Assembly: GCF_000701505.1 (NCBI RefSeq)
Contig: NZ_KL370787.1
Coordinates: forward strand, 110,432-174,431
DNA length: 64,000 bases
Direction of reading: 5' to 3'
Origin: Dyadobacter crusticola DSM 16708
Lineage (GTDB): Bacteria > Bacteroidota > Bacteroidia > Cytophagales > Spirosomataceae
This document shows positions 27,149-35,172 of the stretch, piece after piece. The translations under genes were made by a program, and so were the position numbers. Positions within the stretch are counted from its first letter, which is position 1, and every line of letters starts with the position of its first letter. Below the pieces are notes generated by a model. That model saw only the letters and a list, made by a program, of their open reading frames with translations. It was not told the origin of the DNA and did not search any database.

Positions 27149-27832
27149 TCAAACCGGAGTACCAGAAATTTCGAACCATTCAGTTGAGCTTATTCTTATG
27201 TACGCTTTCCCGGCATTTTTACATACTACGGTCGTAGAAGTAGGATAAGGAAGCGCAGGGGCAGTTGCGGTAGCAGGATAAGCACTGTTTAATTCAGCAG
27301 ATGTCTTTGGCGTCATTATGCTGTTATTGATTTCGTGTCTCATTTGCAATTGCCGCCACTCTGTCCATCCCGAACCATAAGATCCCCGAATATAAGCTCT
27401 GAGTCCATCAACATCTACTCCAAATGCGGATCCTTGCCCAGCAATCATTGCTTTTAGGTAAAGTCCCAACTTAGCAATCCCGGAGGGCCCACCAGTTGGA
27501 TTAGCCGCCGATGTCGACATCAATACCACAGTAGATGTATCATTCAAATTTGATACTACTTTAGGGCTATTGGTATCTGCCGGATCACAAACAACCCAAT
27601 CTTTTTGTGGTACGTTCTCAGAGAGCTTTGGTAAGGACGCGAAAGTGTCAGAATTATTAGTCAGCTTATAGTACTTTGTTGATCCATAGGACACAATGAA
27701 CATGGTGCCCGCCTTAATCACCGTGCTATCTGAAATCAGAGCTGTCTCTGCTTCTGATGAATTTACCAAATATACGTGCTCGTAAACCTTGAAAATGGAA
27801 TTAACAAAAAGGAGTTTTTCGAATGATGTCAT
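27149..27832 (-). CDS. phage tail-fibre accessory/distal protein (227 aa)
   Basis: It follows the collagen-like tailspike gene with overlapping stop and start codons. The beta-rich sequence includes a phage-fibre type segment (YIRGSYGSGWTEWRQLQM near residue 150). It ends with a 50-residue block (TSAELNSAYP, then AYIRISSTEWFEI) that resembles the C-termini of the two secreted tailspike-like proteins at 16201 and 18590. That block may be a trimerisation or tip module. A distal fibre or chaperone role is inferred. Confidence 0.65.
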   Translation of the reverse strand: MTSFEKLLFVNSIFKVYEHVYLVNSSEAETALISDSTVIKAGTMFIVSYGSTKYYKLTNNSDTFASLPKLSENVPQKDWVVCDPADTNSPKVVSNLNDTSTVVLMSTSAANPTGGPSGIAKLGLYLKAMIAGQGSAFGVDVDGLRAYIRGSYGSGWTEWRQLQMRHEINNSIMTPKTSAELNSAYPATATAPALPYPTSTTVVCKNAGKAYIRISSTEWFEISGTPV

Positions 27833-30798
27833 TATCGCTTATCAATTACAATTGTTTCAATGTACATTGTGCCGCCCAATCCACTTATTTGAAAACACAG
27901 CCTGATGAATTTCACTTCTGGATTGGTTATCCTGATCTCCTGACCCCACCGGCCACATCTCCATTTGTCGGGAGTTGCTTTATCATTATTCGTTTGAGGA
28001 GTTGTTGTTGATATAAGTTCCTTTTGCTCATTAAACATTTCGACGAAGAATCGCGGAGAAAGAACATTGTCCGTAGTCTCTGGAACTAACTTGTATATCA
28101 AATTAAACGCAAAGGCATCCCCAAATTTGACCTCGTTTAGTTGTCTTGCTTTTGAGATAAAAGTTGCTTGGGTTCCCGATTCTGCTACGATTTTAAGAGC
28201 ATTTCCTCTGTCCGTTGATGCGACTTCATAACTAGCCACATTTGTTGAGCCGGTCGAATCGACGTAAGGATTAGTGCTGGTAAGCGGACCAATGGTTTCA
28301 ATGTTTTTAAAGTTCCAGAAAAAATAAACCTGATCTATATTGTTCTGTACAATAGGCGGAATATTTAAATCCTGAAAAAAGTCTTTTTTTCTAATTCCAA
28401 TCGACGGAGATGCAGGGTTTATGAGCATAAATCTGTCCGGGTCCTGACTGTTCCACGCCTCGCGCGCGTCGGACTCATCCGCCCCGCTATCTATTCGGTC
28501 AGCAAACCTGTCAACGTTCAGAACATACCCTTTGCTGGCATTTGTATTGAAGAACCTTTCGCGCCGCCCGTTCAATCCCGTGCAACCTTCAAAATCTATG
28601 GTCGGGGCCTTATAAGGATTCCCATTGGCAACACTGAATACTAAATGCTCTGTTACACTCTCGAAATAGCATTTACTGAATTTCATACCGTTGAAGCCGC
28701 GGAACATTGTATCCATGAATACAACGACTTTAACGAAATCGAAATGGCAATCATGCGATAAAAAGTCATATGCATCCGCCTGAAGTAGAAAAACCTTTTC
28801 TGCTCCTGCAAACCTGCAATGATGGAATCCACTTTGTTCGCCGCTGTTAGATCCCCCGCCTGATGTTGAATATACCCTAACGTGATTATTATTGCCCTCC
28901 ATGTGCCAGTTTTTGAATTTGCACATGTAGTTATTGCTTGGTATCCAATCCAATCCAAAATCATATCCGGCAACTCTGATGTTATCTACATCATACCTGG
29001 CCATTAATCTATTTGCAATTGCCGGGTTGTTCCCAATCCTGATACCTATTGATCCCAAAGGAACATTCGATCTTGATATAGAACTGGATGTGTTAAGCGA
29101 ATTGTTAGGAGATGTGAAGAAACTTTTATTCAGGATAAGAAGGCTTCCTTCAATCAACCTGCCAGCGTTGAACATATCCTTATAAAATAGCGGAACAGAT
29201 AAGTCCGAGCAAAGCGTCAGCGTCGGCTCAGCGTCATTGATGCCCCAAAATATTGCCAACCCCTCAATCCTCGGACGGACTGTCACTGGCACCTTCAATT
29301 CAGATCCCATTGCGTAGGTACCTGTCGGTACAATTAGTTCATTGGTGATCTTTATTGGATTAAGGTTGCCAACGTTGTTTGCTATTGACTTGACAGCCCT
29401 ATCAAACATTGGCTGATTATCCGTTACGCCGTCGCGGATTGCGCCAAACCACATAACATTTAGGTTGACAGCAAATGTGGTAACCAGCCCTTGCCCATAA
29501 AATATTTGGTAATACCCAGCTGAAATTGGCCCTTCCAGAGTTAGCGTATTTCCTGTAGAAATATTAAAGCTTCCGGATGGCTTCGCCTGTATTTCAATAT
29601 TTGCCGGGATAGTCCTATTCGCCGTAATTGGTATTTGTTTGTTGAGAATGATGGTACAGAAGTTACTGCCAATTCTGTCTATAAAGGCAAAAAAAGCCGC
29701 TTCGGTGCCAATGGAAGGAAATTTTTTAGCCTCTACGTAATACTCGTTTTGCCTTGCCCACTTATTCCCCGATGCATCAGCTATAACAAAGTGATCATCA
29801 ACGGGGGCGGTGGTATTATTATCTATTACAAAGTTTCCTGATAAGTCCCCTTCACTGATAAAAGCCGACTTAAATAAGGGATTGTATTTTGATTTAAGTT
29901 GCGAAATTGTCAATACATTATTTGTAGAAGCAAGGGCTTCATCGCGCGCAGCAAATAGATCGTCAGATAATTGAATGAATTCTGGCGTAAGATCCCCAGC
30001 ATCCCCCTTATCCCCCTTATCGCCTTTATCACCCTTCGCGCCAACAGGGCCTGTTGGCCCAGCGGGACCAAGGTGCCCCTGGATACCCTGATCCCCTTTT
30101 TCACCCTTTGCGCCTGGTATGCCCTGCTGTCCCGACGGACCCGTGGCTCCCGGCAAGCCGTCGGCGCCTGCAGCTCCGGTATCCCCTTTGTCGCCCTTGT
30201 CGCCTCTTGCGCCCGAAACCCCTGGAATTCCAGCTATCCCCTGCGCGCCGACAGGGCCTTGAAGTCCAGTATCTCCCTTATCTCCCTTCGCGCCTTTTTC
30301 CCCAGCCGGCCCGACCGGACCTAATGCTCCCTGAGATCCAGTATCACCTTTGTCTCCCTTTAATCCGCGAGGTCCTGTTTGCCCAGCCGCTCCCGATGGT
30401 CCAGCTTCTCCCGTATCTCCTTTATCACCTTTCAATCCCCTCTGTCCTTGCGGGCCAATTTCTCCCGCTGGCCCGGTAACTCCCTGGATTCCCTGATCTC
30501 CTTTGTCTCCTTGTGATCCTTTTTCTCCAATAGGACCTATTGGGCCCTGAACACCGATGGATCCCTGATCGCCCTTTTCTCCGCGATCCCCTTTCGGTCC
30601 CGCTACTCCAATAGACCCGGTTGACCCAGTGTCACCTTTAGCCCCGGTATCGCCCTTGTCTCCTTTGATTCCTTGATCTCCTTTTATACCAGGCACACCC
30701 TGGATACCCTGATCCCCTTTAGGGCCAACATCGCCTTTTCTTCCAGTATGGATTACGAGTCTGATCCTCTCGCCTGAGTAGTTACTATAAAATCTCAT
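27832..30798 (-). CDS. collagen-like phage tail-fibre/tailspike protein (988 aa)
   Basis: Residues 19 to about 267 are some 83 uninterrupted Gly-X-Y triplets rich in GDKGDTG and GPAG, which would form a collagen-like triple helix as a rigid fibre shaft. After a linker, residues about 450-760 form a pectate-lyase-type beta-helix domain (MWFGAIRDGVTDNQPMFDRA). A C-terminal beta domain follows to residue 988. Genes of this form encode receptor-binding fibres of tailed phages. Its start overlaps the preceding small gene by 4 bp and its end overlaps the accessory gene, so the three are one coupled unit. The GC-rich triplet tract gives it a composition unlike its neighbours. Confidence 0.88.
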   Translation of the reverse strand: MRFYSNYSGERIRLVIHTGRKGDVGPKGDQGIQGVPGIKGDQGIKGDKGDTGAKGDTGSTGSIGVAGPKGDRGEKGDQGSIGVQGPIGPIGEKGSQGDKGDQGIQGVTGPAGEIGPQGQRGLKGDKGDTGEAGPSGAAGQTGPRGLKGDKGDTGSQGALGPVGPAGEKGAKGDKGDTGLQGPVGAQGIAGIPGVSGARGDKGDKGDTGAAGADGLPGATGPSGQQGIPGAKGEKGDQGIQGHLGPAGPTGPVGAKGDKGDKGDKGDAGDLTPEFIQLSDDLFAARDEALASTNNVLTISQLKSKYNPLFKSAFISEGDLSGNFVIDNNTTAPVDDHFVIADASGNKWARQNEYYVEAKKFPSIGTEAAFFAFIDRIGSNFCTIILNKQIPITANRTIPANIEIQAKPSGSFNISTGNTLTLEGPISAGYYQIFYGQGLVTTFAVNLNVMWFGAIRDGVTDNQPMFDRAVKSIANNVGNLNPIKITNELIVPTGTYAMGSELKVPVTVRPRIEGLAIFWGINDAEPTLTLCSDLSVPLFYKDMFNAGRLIEGSLLILNKSFFTSPNNSLNTSSSISRSNVPLGSIGIRIGNNPAIANRLMARYDVDNIRVAGYDFGLDWIPSNNYMCKFKNWHMEGNNNHVRVYSTSGGGSNSGEQSGFHHCRFAGAEKVFLLQADAYDFLSHDCHFDFVKVVVFMDTMFRGFNGMKFSKCYFESVTEHLVFSVANGNPYKAPTIDFEGCTGLNGRRERFFNTNASKGYVLNVDRFADRIDSGADESDAREAWNSQDPDRFMLINPASPSIGIRKKDFFQDLNIPPIVQNNIDQVYFFWNFKNIETIGPLTSTNPYVDSTGSTNVASYEVASTDRGNALKIVAESGTQATFISKARQLNEVKFGDAFAFNLIYKLVPETTDNVLSPRFFVEMFNEQKELISTTTPQTNNDKATPDKWRCGRWGQEIRITNPEVKFIRLCFQISGLGGTMYIETIVIDKR

Positions 30799-31118
30799 GT
30801 CAATTTAAAGGGTCCTTCAAAGAAGGTGTTTTCGGTGGCACGATCATAAAAGCGGTGTGTGTAGTCTGATAATTTGCTCAGATTGGCGAAGAAATTAGGG
30901 GATTTCTCGGCAACTACCTCATTTCCTTCTACTATGAAGTCATTCCCCTCCAGGACTAACACTACGACACCTTTGTCGTATATCTCCCATACAAGTTCAA
31001 GGCCTTCCGGCGTAAACGGTGTTCCATCCTCTTTTTCAATCTCAAAAACACGCTTGAACTTGTCGGTTTTTGAATGTAGAATCCCAAATTTAGGTACTTC
31101 TAATTCTGAAAGTTCCAT
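30795..31118 (-). CDS. small baseplate/fibre adaptor-like protein (107 aa)
   Basis: The ATG at 31118 is taken rather than the TTG one codon earlier. The beta-rich sequence (FKRVFEIEKEDGTPFTP, LELVWEIYDKG) has the look of the small N-terminal domain of phage baseplate upper proteins, which mounts fibres on the baseplate. It is coupled by a 4-bp overlap to the collagen-like fibre gene downstream. The role is inferred from size and position. Confidence 0.6.
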   Translation of the reverse strand: MELSELEVPKFGILHSKTDKFKRVFEIEKEDGTPFTPEGLELVWEIYDKGVVVLVLEGNDFIVEGNEVVAEKSPNFFANLSKLSDYTHRFYDRATENTFFEGPFKLT

Positions 31119-31658
31119 CAAAAATTCTTTTGGTATAATAACTCATCTGACCCATAATCAATCTGATTTTACTCGATGATAGGCGTGATTTGATCTTACT
31201 AAATAAAATAAATTTTGGCCAGATAAAGAAGTCTTTTAAGGGAAATTTATCGCGCTAACTTCTTGATTTAATGGCGAGATTGTATATTGTAGCAACAGTT
31301 GATAGCTAGGGATTTCTTAGATAAAACTTCTGCTCAAGTGAGCTAGAAAACACAAAATGCGGACAACACGGGTCGAAAGCTAGCGGTGAAGATGACAAGA
31401 ACTAAATAGGTTTTGGGGATAGTCTTTTCGGGACTTTATTGGGGGAAAATTATTTCATTTGAAATATTTTGAACTATACCGATTTTAATAGTGGGTTCAT
31501 GCTATTATCAATGGTCATCATCTAATCGATCAAGAATCTGATTAATAATTGATGTCTCAAAATACCCGGCGACACCCCCTGAAAACGTTGCTTAATTACT
31601 CAATGCCGGGGACACTTGTCTTGTATCCAGAAGCACTGTAATTATGGCCGCTAGCTTG
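31119..31658. other. 540-bp AT-rich stretch without a visible gene
   Basis: I find no frame with good coding character on either strand. It separates the tail-fibre genes from two leftward cargo genes and probably holds their terminator and the fibre promoter, but I cannot point to a clear signal. Confidence 0.4.
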
Positions 31659-32132
31659 TCACATCCTCCGATTAACCGGGCTCACACTTTCAATATTGGT
31701 GTTATTCCTGTTCCCTTGGTAGAACTGCACACAGTAAACCGGAAGGGTATTGTGAGACCTGGCTTTAACGAACTGCCCGGGATTGGTTTCAACGACCTCT
31801 GTCACAACGTACATTCCCGATGGAACACAAAAGGTTTTTTCCTCTGGCAGCACAACCACGTGTTTGAGGTACCGGCGCAACAGGCCGCTATCAAACAAGA
31901 TCCTTTCTTTCTCGAATTCATCGGTAATGTGCCGGAATAACCTCCCCCTGACAGATTCTATATCCCTGCTGCTGCGGTAGATTTTATCTATGAAAATGCG
32001 GTGCAGGATGGTTTCGTAGTCGAAGGGGCTGGAATCCTTTAAGAACCTGTTTTCAAATCCTTCGTATTCAACCCGCACGCCCGGAGCAAGCCGGAACACA
32101 TCCCCGATTTGAAGAAATTTTGAAGAGTCCAT
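31659..32132 (-). CDS. hypothetical protein (157 aa)
   Basis: A soluble protein of mixed charge (FRLAPGVRVEYEGFENRFL at the start, RGRLFRHITDEFEKERILF in the middle). I do not recognise the family. It is about 150 bp downstream of a single-domain response regulator on the same strand, and the two could be co-transcribed. Both lie between tail genes and a rightward cargo cassette and are not typical phage structural genes. Confidence 0.55.
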   Translation of the reverse strand: MDSSKFLQIGDVFRLAPGVRVEYEGFENRFLKDSSPFDYETILHRIFIDKIYRSSRDIESVRGRLFRHITDEFEKERILFDSGLLRRYLKHVVVLPEEKTFCVPSGMYVVTEVVETNPGQFVKARSHNTLPVYCVQFYQGNRNNTNIESVSPVNRRM

Positions 32133-32281
32133 TGGGTTTTGCTGATGAATTGCACAGCAAAATTAAGTGGTTCCAGCTATGTAGTAAAGAGATTTGCTAT
32201 TTATAATATCACAGCCTCGATACCGATAGTGCCAAAATAAAAAAGGATACTAAGCCTCTCTGAATGCTCTACTTTATTCCC

Positions 32282-32704
32282 CTAAAAGTTATTTGGCGAG
32301 GCGCACCGCTTCCAGTACTCTATAATAAACCTCAATGTGTCTCTGATCTCATTGAAGTTAGAAGGCTTCACAAAAAACCCTTGCGCAGAACTGCTATATG
32401 CTTCAATTACTACCTGATGGTTGAGCGCAGTGGTAAAGTATAGATAAGGAATGCATTTAAGATTTAGCGAGGCGTTTTCTTTGAGCCTCCTTCTAAGTGC
32501 CAACCCGTTCAGCCTTGGGAGATTAATGTCAGATAGTATGATAAAGGGAGGCGGTATATCACTTGTCAGATAATCTAATGCTTCTAGCCCATCAGGAAAA
32601 TAGACTCTATTATTCGAATACCCAAGCTCTTCGAAAGCTTGCTCGAGTAATAACTGGTCATCGTCGTCATCCTCAATGATGATTATATCGCCATTTTTAT
32701 TCAT
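32282..32704 (-). CDS. single-domain response regulator (Rcp1-like, 140 aa)
   Basis: The complete receiver domain has the acidic pair in IIIIEDDDDD (residues 7-16), phosphoacceptor Asp59 (ILSDINLP), Thr at 91-92 and Lys113 (FVKPSNF). No output domain is present. This form, with the extended loop before the fifth strand (NASLNLKCIPYLYFT), is common in Bacteroidota phosphorelays. The start at 32704 (MNKNGDI) fits the domain; ten extra codons to 32734 are unneeded. Finding one as cargo in a prophage-like element is unusual. No histidine kinase is nearby inside the element, so it would have to tap a host kinase. Confidence 0.85.
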   Translation of the reverse strand: MNKNGDIIIIEDDDDDQLLLEQAFEELGYSNNRVYFPDGLEALDYLTSDIPPPFIILSDINLPRLNGLALRRRLKENASLNLKCIPYLYFTTALNHQVVIEAYSSSAQGFFVKPSNFNEIRDTLRFIIEYWKRCASPNNF

Positions 32705-33045
32705 TGCGAATTGCTGGGTAAGTAAGTTTTGCAAGGTGTGTAAAAACTGATCCAGAACCTAACCATTTGCCAATGAGTATACTCGACGGTAATCATTTAA
32801 TACCTGAATCCTTCATTACCAGCTCTTCACCTTTGCCGTGTCATGTTAGTGGTGGTGCAAGCTTGTCCCAAGTCGTATATAGCTGAGATGTAAATGCCAT
32901 CCCCTATATCATCCCTTAGTGCACGCGAGCAAACCCTCCCTGCTTTTGTTGACCAGGTAGAATTACGTGTTTTATGATTTACAATAGTAGAATTGCTATT
33001 AAAGCTCACTTGAGAGTGAAATATTTACATCAACTTCCCCCTCTT
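32705..33045. other. 340-bp intergenic region between divergent genes
   Basis: No supported gene. It should contain the promoters of the leftward response regulator and the rightward membrane/HEPN cassette; no consensus pair stands out. Confidence 0.4.
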
Positions 33046-33363
33046 ATGGAAAACCTATCTACGTCAGACGCAGAGCCCATACAATTAGTTACTGAACGAA
33101 TTGACTTCAGTACTGAAGAAAGCCTTTCAAATGTTTCCATTCTTCTGCTAATTATGGGCGTAATCTCAGCAGGGATATTATTCTTCTCATTAGGCATTGT
33201 TAACACGCCATCAATCTACGGAACTAGCAGCAGCTCCGAATTTAGTGGCACCGGCATCGTGCTTTCGATAGGCGTGCTAATGTCTTCAATCGCGACATAT
33301 TTCTTTCTGCAAGTGGTAGGCAACATTTCGCGCAGCTTGAAAATCTTGGTCGAAAATAATTGA
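33046..33363 (+). CDS. two-transmembrane small protein (105 aa)
   Basis: The ATG at 33046 starts a polar N-terminus followed by two membrane segments (about residues 30-50, VSILLLIMGVISAGILFFSL, and 70-92). A short cytoplasmic tail (GNISRSLKILVENN) ends it. It is the first gene of a rightward group of five on the strand opposite to the phage backbone. No family recognised. Small 2-TM proteins often act as effectors or sensors in phage-conflict loci; that is inference from context. Confidence 0.65.
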   Translation: MENLSTSDAEPIQLVTERIDFSTEESLSNVSILLLIMGVISAGILFFSLGIVNTPSIYGTSSSSEFSGTGIVLSIGVLMSSIATYFFLQVVGNISRSLKILVENN

Positions 33364-33502
33364 TATTCTTGTCAGCCAACCGACGCAATCTCCTCACTCC
33401 TGCTTCTACGACAACCATGAGGACGGAAGATCGATTATAATTGAAATCAACGGCTAGCCTTCAAGTAATACAAAAACAATATTAATAATTTACATAGGTA
33501 AC

Positions 33503-34783
33503 GTGAAGGACACAACAAAAACGCTTTTGCAGTATTTAGAATACGATCAACTATTAGCCAGATTGAAAGAACTACCAGGAGATCAGGTTGTATACGGAGA
33601 CTGGGCTATTTCGGAATACCTAGAAAGATATACAAGAATCAGAAGTATACTTCTGTTGGCGATTGAGGCTGAGGTATTTGAACAAATATCCTTTCAAAGG
33701 CGGAATAATATCCTCAACTTATACTTAAATGCCTTTCAAAGTAAGGCAAATGCCGCCCAGATGCTATCCTTCATCGATTCTCTCATAGAAGAGGCAGGTC
33801 TCGCTAACGTAGAAAGGTTGATATCAAAAGACCTTACTGTTCCTAATGAGATACTGGAATTCGCCAATTTGAAGGAAGAAATTCGGGTTCTTAGAGGCAC
33901 CATGAAAATGGCTGAACGCTATATTGAGGAAATCGAAAAAGCTAGAACCGTTTCGAATATTAATTCAGGCGATTCTCAGCAACTGAATCATAACATTGCC
34001 GCATTGAAAGCAAGTGCAGAGAAAGAATTGTTTTCAATTACCAGCCATTCTTCACAAGTTGAGGCTATGCTGTCAAATGCACGTGTTGCTGAATCTGAAA
34101 TTGAATCTAAGCGACTTGCCGTGAACACCTTTGCAGGCGAGATAGATCAACACAAGCAGACCATTGACAATTTAGAAGTAAAAGCAAAAGGGGTTGTTGC
34201 TAGGGAAAAAAAGATTAATGAGCTTATAGAGCAAGCTGAAATTGCACTTCAACTCACATCAGCACAAGGAATAAGCGGAGCGTTCGCAACTCAACATAAA
34301 TCTGCAAGTAATTGGACAATACTGTTGTCTTGGATTGCTGGTTGTTTAGCAAGTATTATTGCTGCAATATCAATCACGATTACTTTTATAAGTGAGACGA
34401 AGGCGATCCAACCCAACACCGTTCCTAATCCACTATTAAACGAGTACCCATGGATAGTGCTGGTTGGTCGCGCGGTAGCGGTAAGTATATGCCTTTCAGC
34501 AGCAGCATTTTGTGCGCGGCAATATACAAAGCAAAAAAACCTTGCAGAGGATTATGCATACAAATCGGTATTAGCAAAATCAATTGTGGCATTTACTAAG
34601 GAAATAAGAAAGATTGATGAAGATAAAGCGGTTGAATACCTTGCTACGGTGCTGAGTGAGATCCACAAAGACCCTCTCCGTACACGAATGTCAAAGTCTG
34701 ATGCACTAAATATTATTGACATACAAAGCGTAATTGAACGTGTAACTGAATCCATCCAAAAGAAGAAGAACATTGATGCTTGA
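33503..34783 (+). CDS. coiled-coil protein with two central membrane helices (426 aa)
   Basis: A GTG start at 33503 is used. Residues 1-120 are helical. Residues 120-250 form a long coiled coil. Two membrane helices follow (about 271-295 and 317-337), and then a cytoplasmic helical domain with the pattern ARQYTKQKNLAEDYAYKSVL right after the second helix. I recall similar post-TM motifs in uncharacterised two-TM proteins but cannot name the family with confidence. Its stop overlaps a TTG start for the next small gene. In context it is a candidate membrane effector or sensor of the cassette that ends with a HEPN protein. Confidence 0.75.
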   Translation: MKDTTKTLLQYLEYDQLLARLKELPGDQVVYGDWAISEYLERYTRIRSILLLAIEAEVFEQISFQRRNNILNLYLNAFQSKANAAQMLSFIDSLIEEAGLANVERLISKDLTVPNEILEFANLKEEIRVLRGTMKMAERYIEEIEKARTVSNINSGDSQQLNHNIAALKASAEKELFSITSHSSQVEAMLSNARVAESEIESKRLAVNTFAGEIDQHKQTIDNLEVKAKGVVAREKKINELIEQAEIALQLTSAQGISGAFATQHKSASNWTILLSWIAGCLASIIAAISITITFISETKAIQPNTVPNPLLNEYPWIVLVGRAVAVSICLSAAAFCARQYTKQKNLAEDYAYKSVLAKSIVAFTKEIRKIDEDKAVEYLATVLSEIHKDPLRTRMSKSDALNIIDIQSVIERVTESIQKKKNIDA

Positions 34784-34974
34784 AAATATACGTAAATACC
34801 TTAGTCCTACCCGGTGCTTATATTCAAGGACCTGATTTTGACATAGGTAGATTTGTAGTGAAGGACAGGCATTGGCGAATACATGTTGAACCTTATGTCC
34901 GACAAAGGTCAGGCATTCTGGCTAGTGAAGGGTATGAGCGAATGGAGGAAGGGAGAATCGAATCGCTTAATTAA
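34780..34974 (+). CDS. small hypothetical protein (64 aa), TTG start
   Basis: It starts with TTG overlapping the stop of the coiled-coil gene by 4 bp, the usual arrangement for coupled genes. The sequence (GPDFDIGRFVVKDRHWRIH, ending in a Glu-rich helix) is soluble and unlike known families. No ATG is available, which lowers confidence. Confidence 0.4.
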   Translation: MKIYVNTLVLPGAYIQGPDFDIGRFVVKDRHWRIHVEPYVRQRSGILASEGYERMEEGRIESLN

Positions 34975-35005
34975 AATTTAAAAAATTCCTTGTGGCAAGC
35001 CGTTT

Positions 35006-35155
35006 GTGGCCGTTGATTCAACAAAAAAGATCATTGATACGCTATCAGTTCTAACCATAATTATTATTCCATTATTGACAGCTGGGGTAACTTTACGTGT
35101 AAACCGCTCCATCAATAAATATTACGCCACGAATGTTCTACCTAGCTTCAATTAA
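35006..35155 (+). CDS. 49-residue single-transmembrane peptide
   Basis: A GTG start at 35006 opens a 49-codon frame: a polar head with two lysines (VDSTKK), one membrane helix (LSVLTIIIIPLLTAGVTL), then a basic tail with two Arg and one Lys. It ends 17 bp before the HEPN gene and lies 31 bp after the previous frame. Size and layout fit a real small membrane protein, possibly a toxin-like or regulatory peptide, but there is no homology evidence. Confidence 0.45.
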   Translation: MAVDSTKKIIDTLSVLTIIIIPLLTAGVTLRVNRSINKYYATNVLPSFN

Positions 35156-35172
35156 GATTAAATGGCATAATT

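Noticed and set aside
30000..30480. Plus-strand Pro/Cys-rich frames opposite the collagen-like tract
   Set aside because: They are antisense shadows of the Gly-X-Y repeats.
27125..31399. A 12-bp repeat (GAAGATGACAAG) at 27125 and 31388 around the fibre genes
   Set aside because: Twelve-base matches are expected many times by chance in 35 kb, and the flanks do not match.
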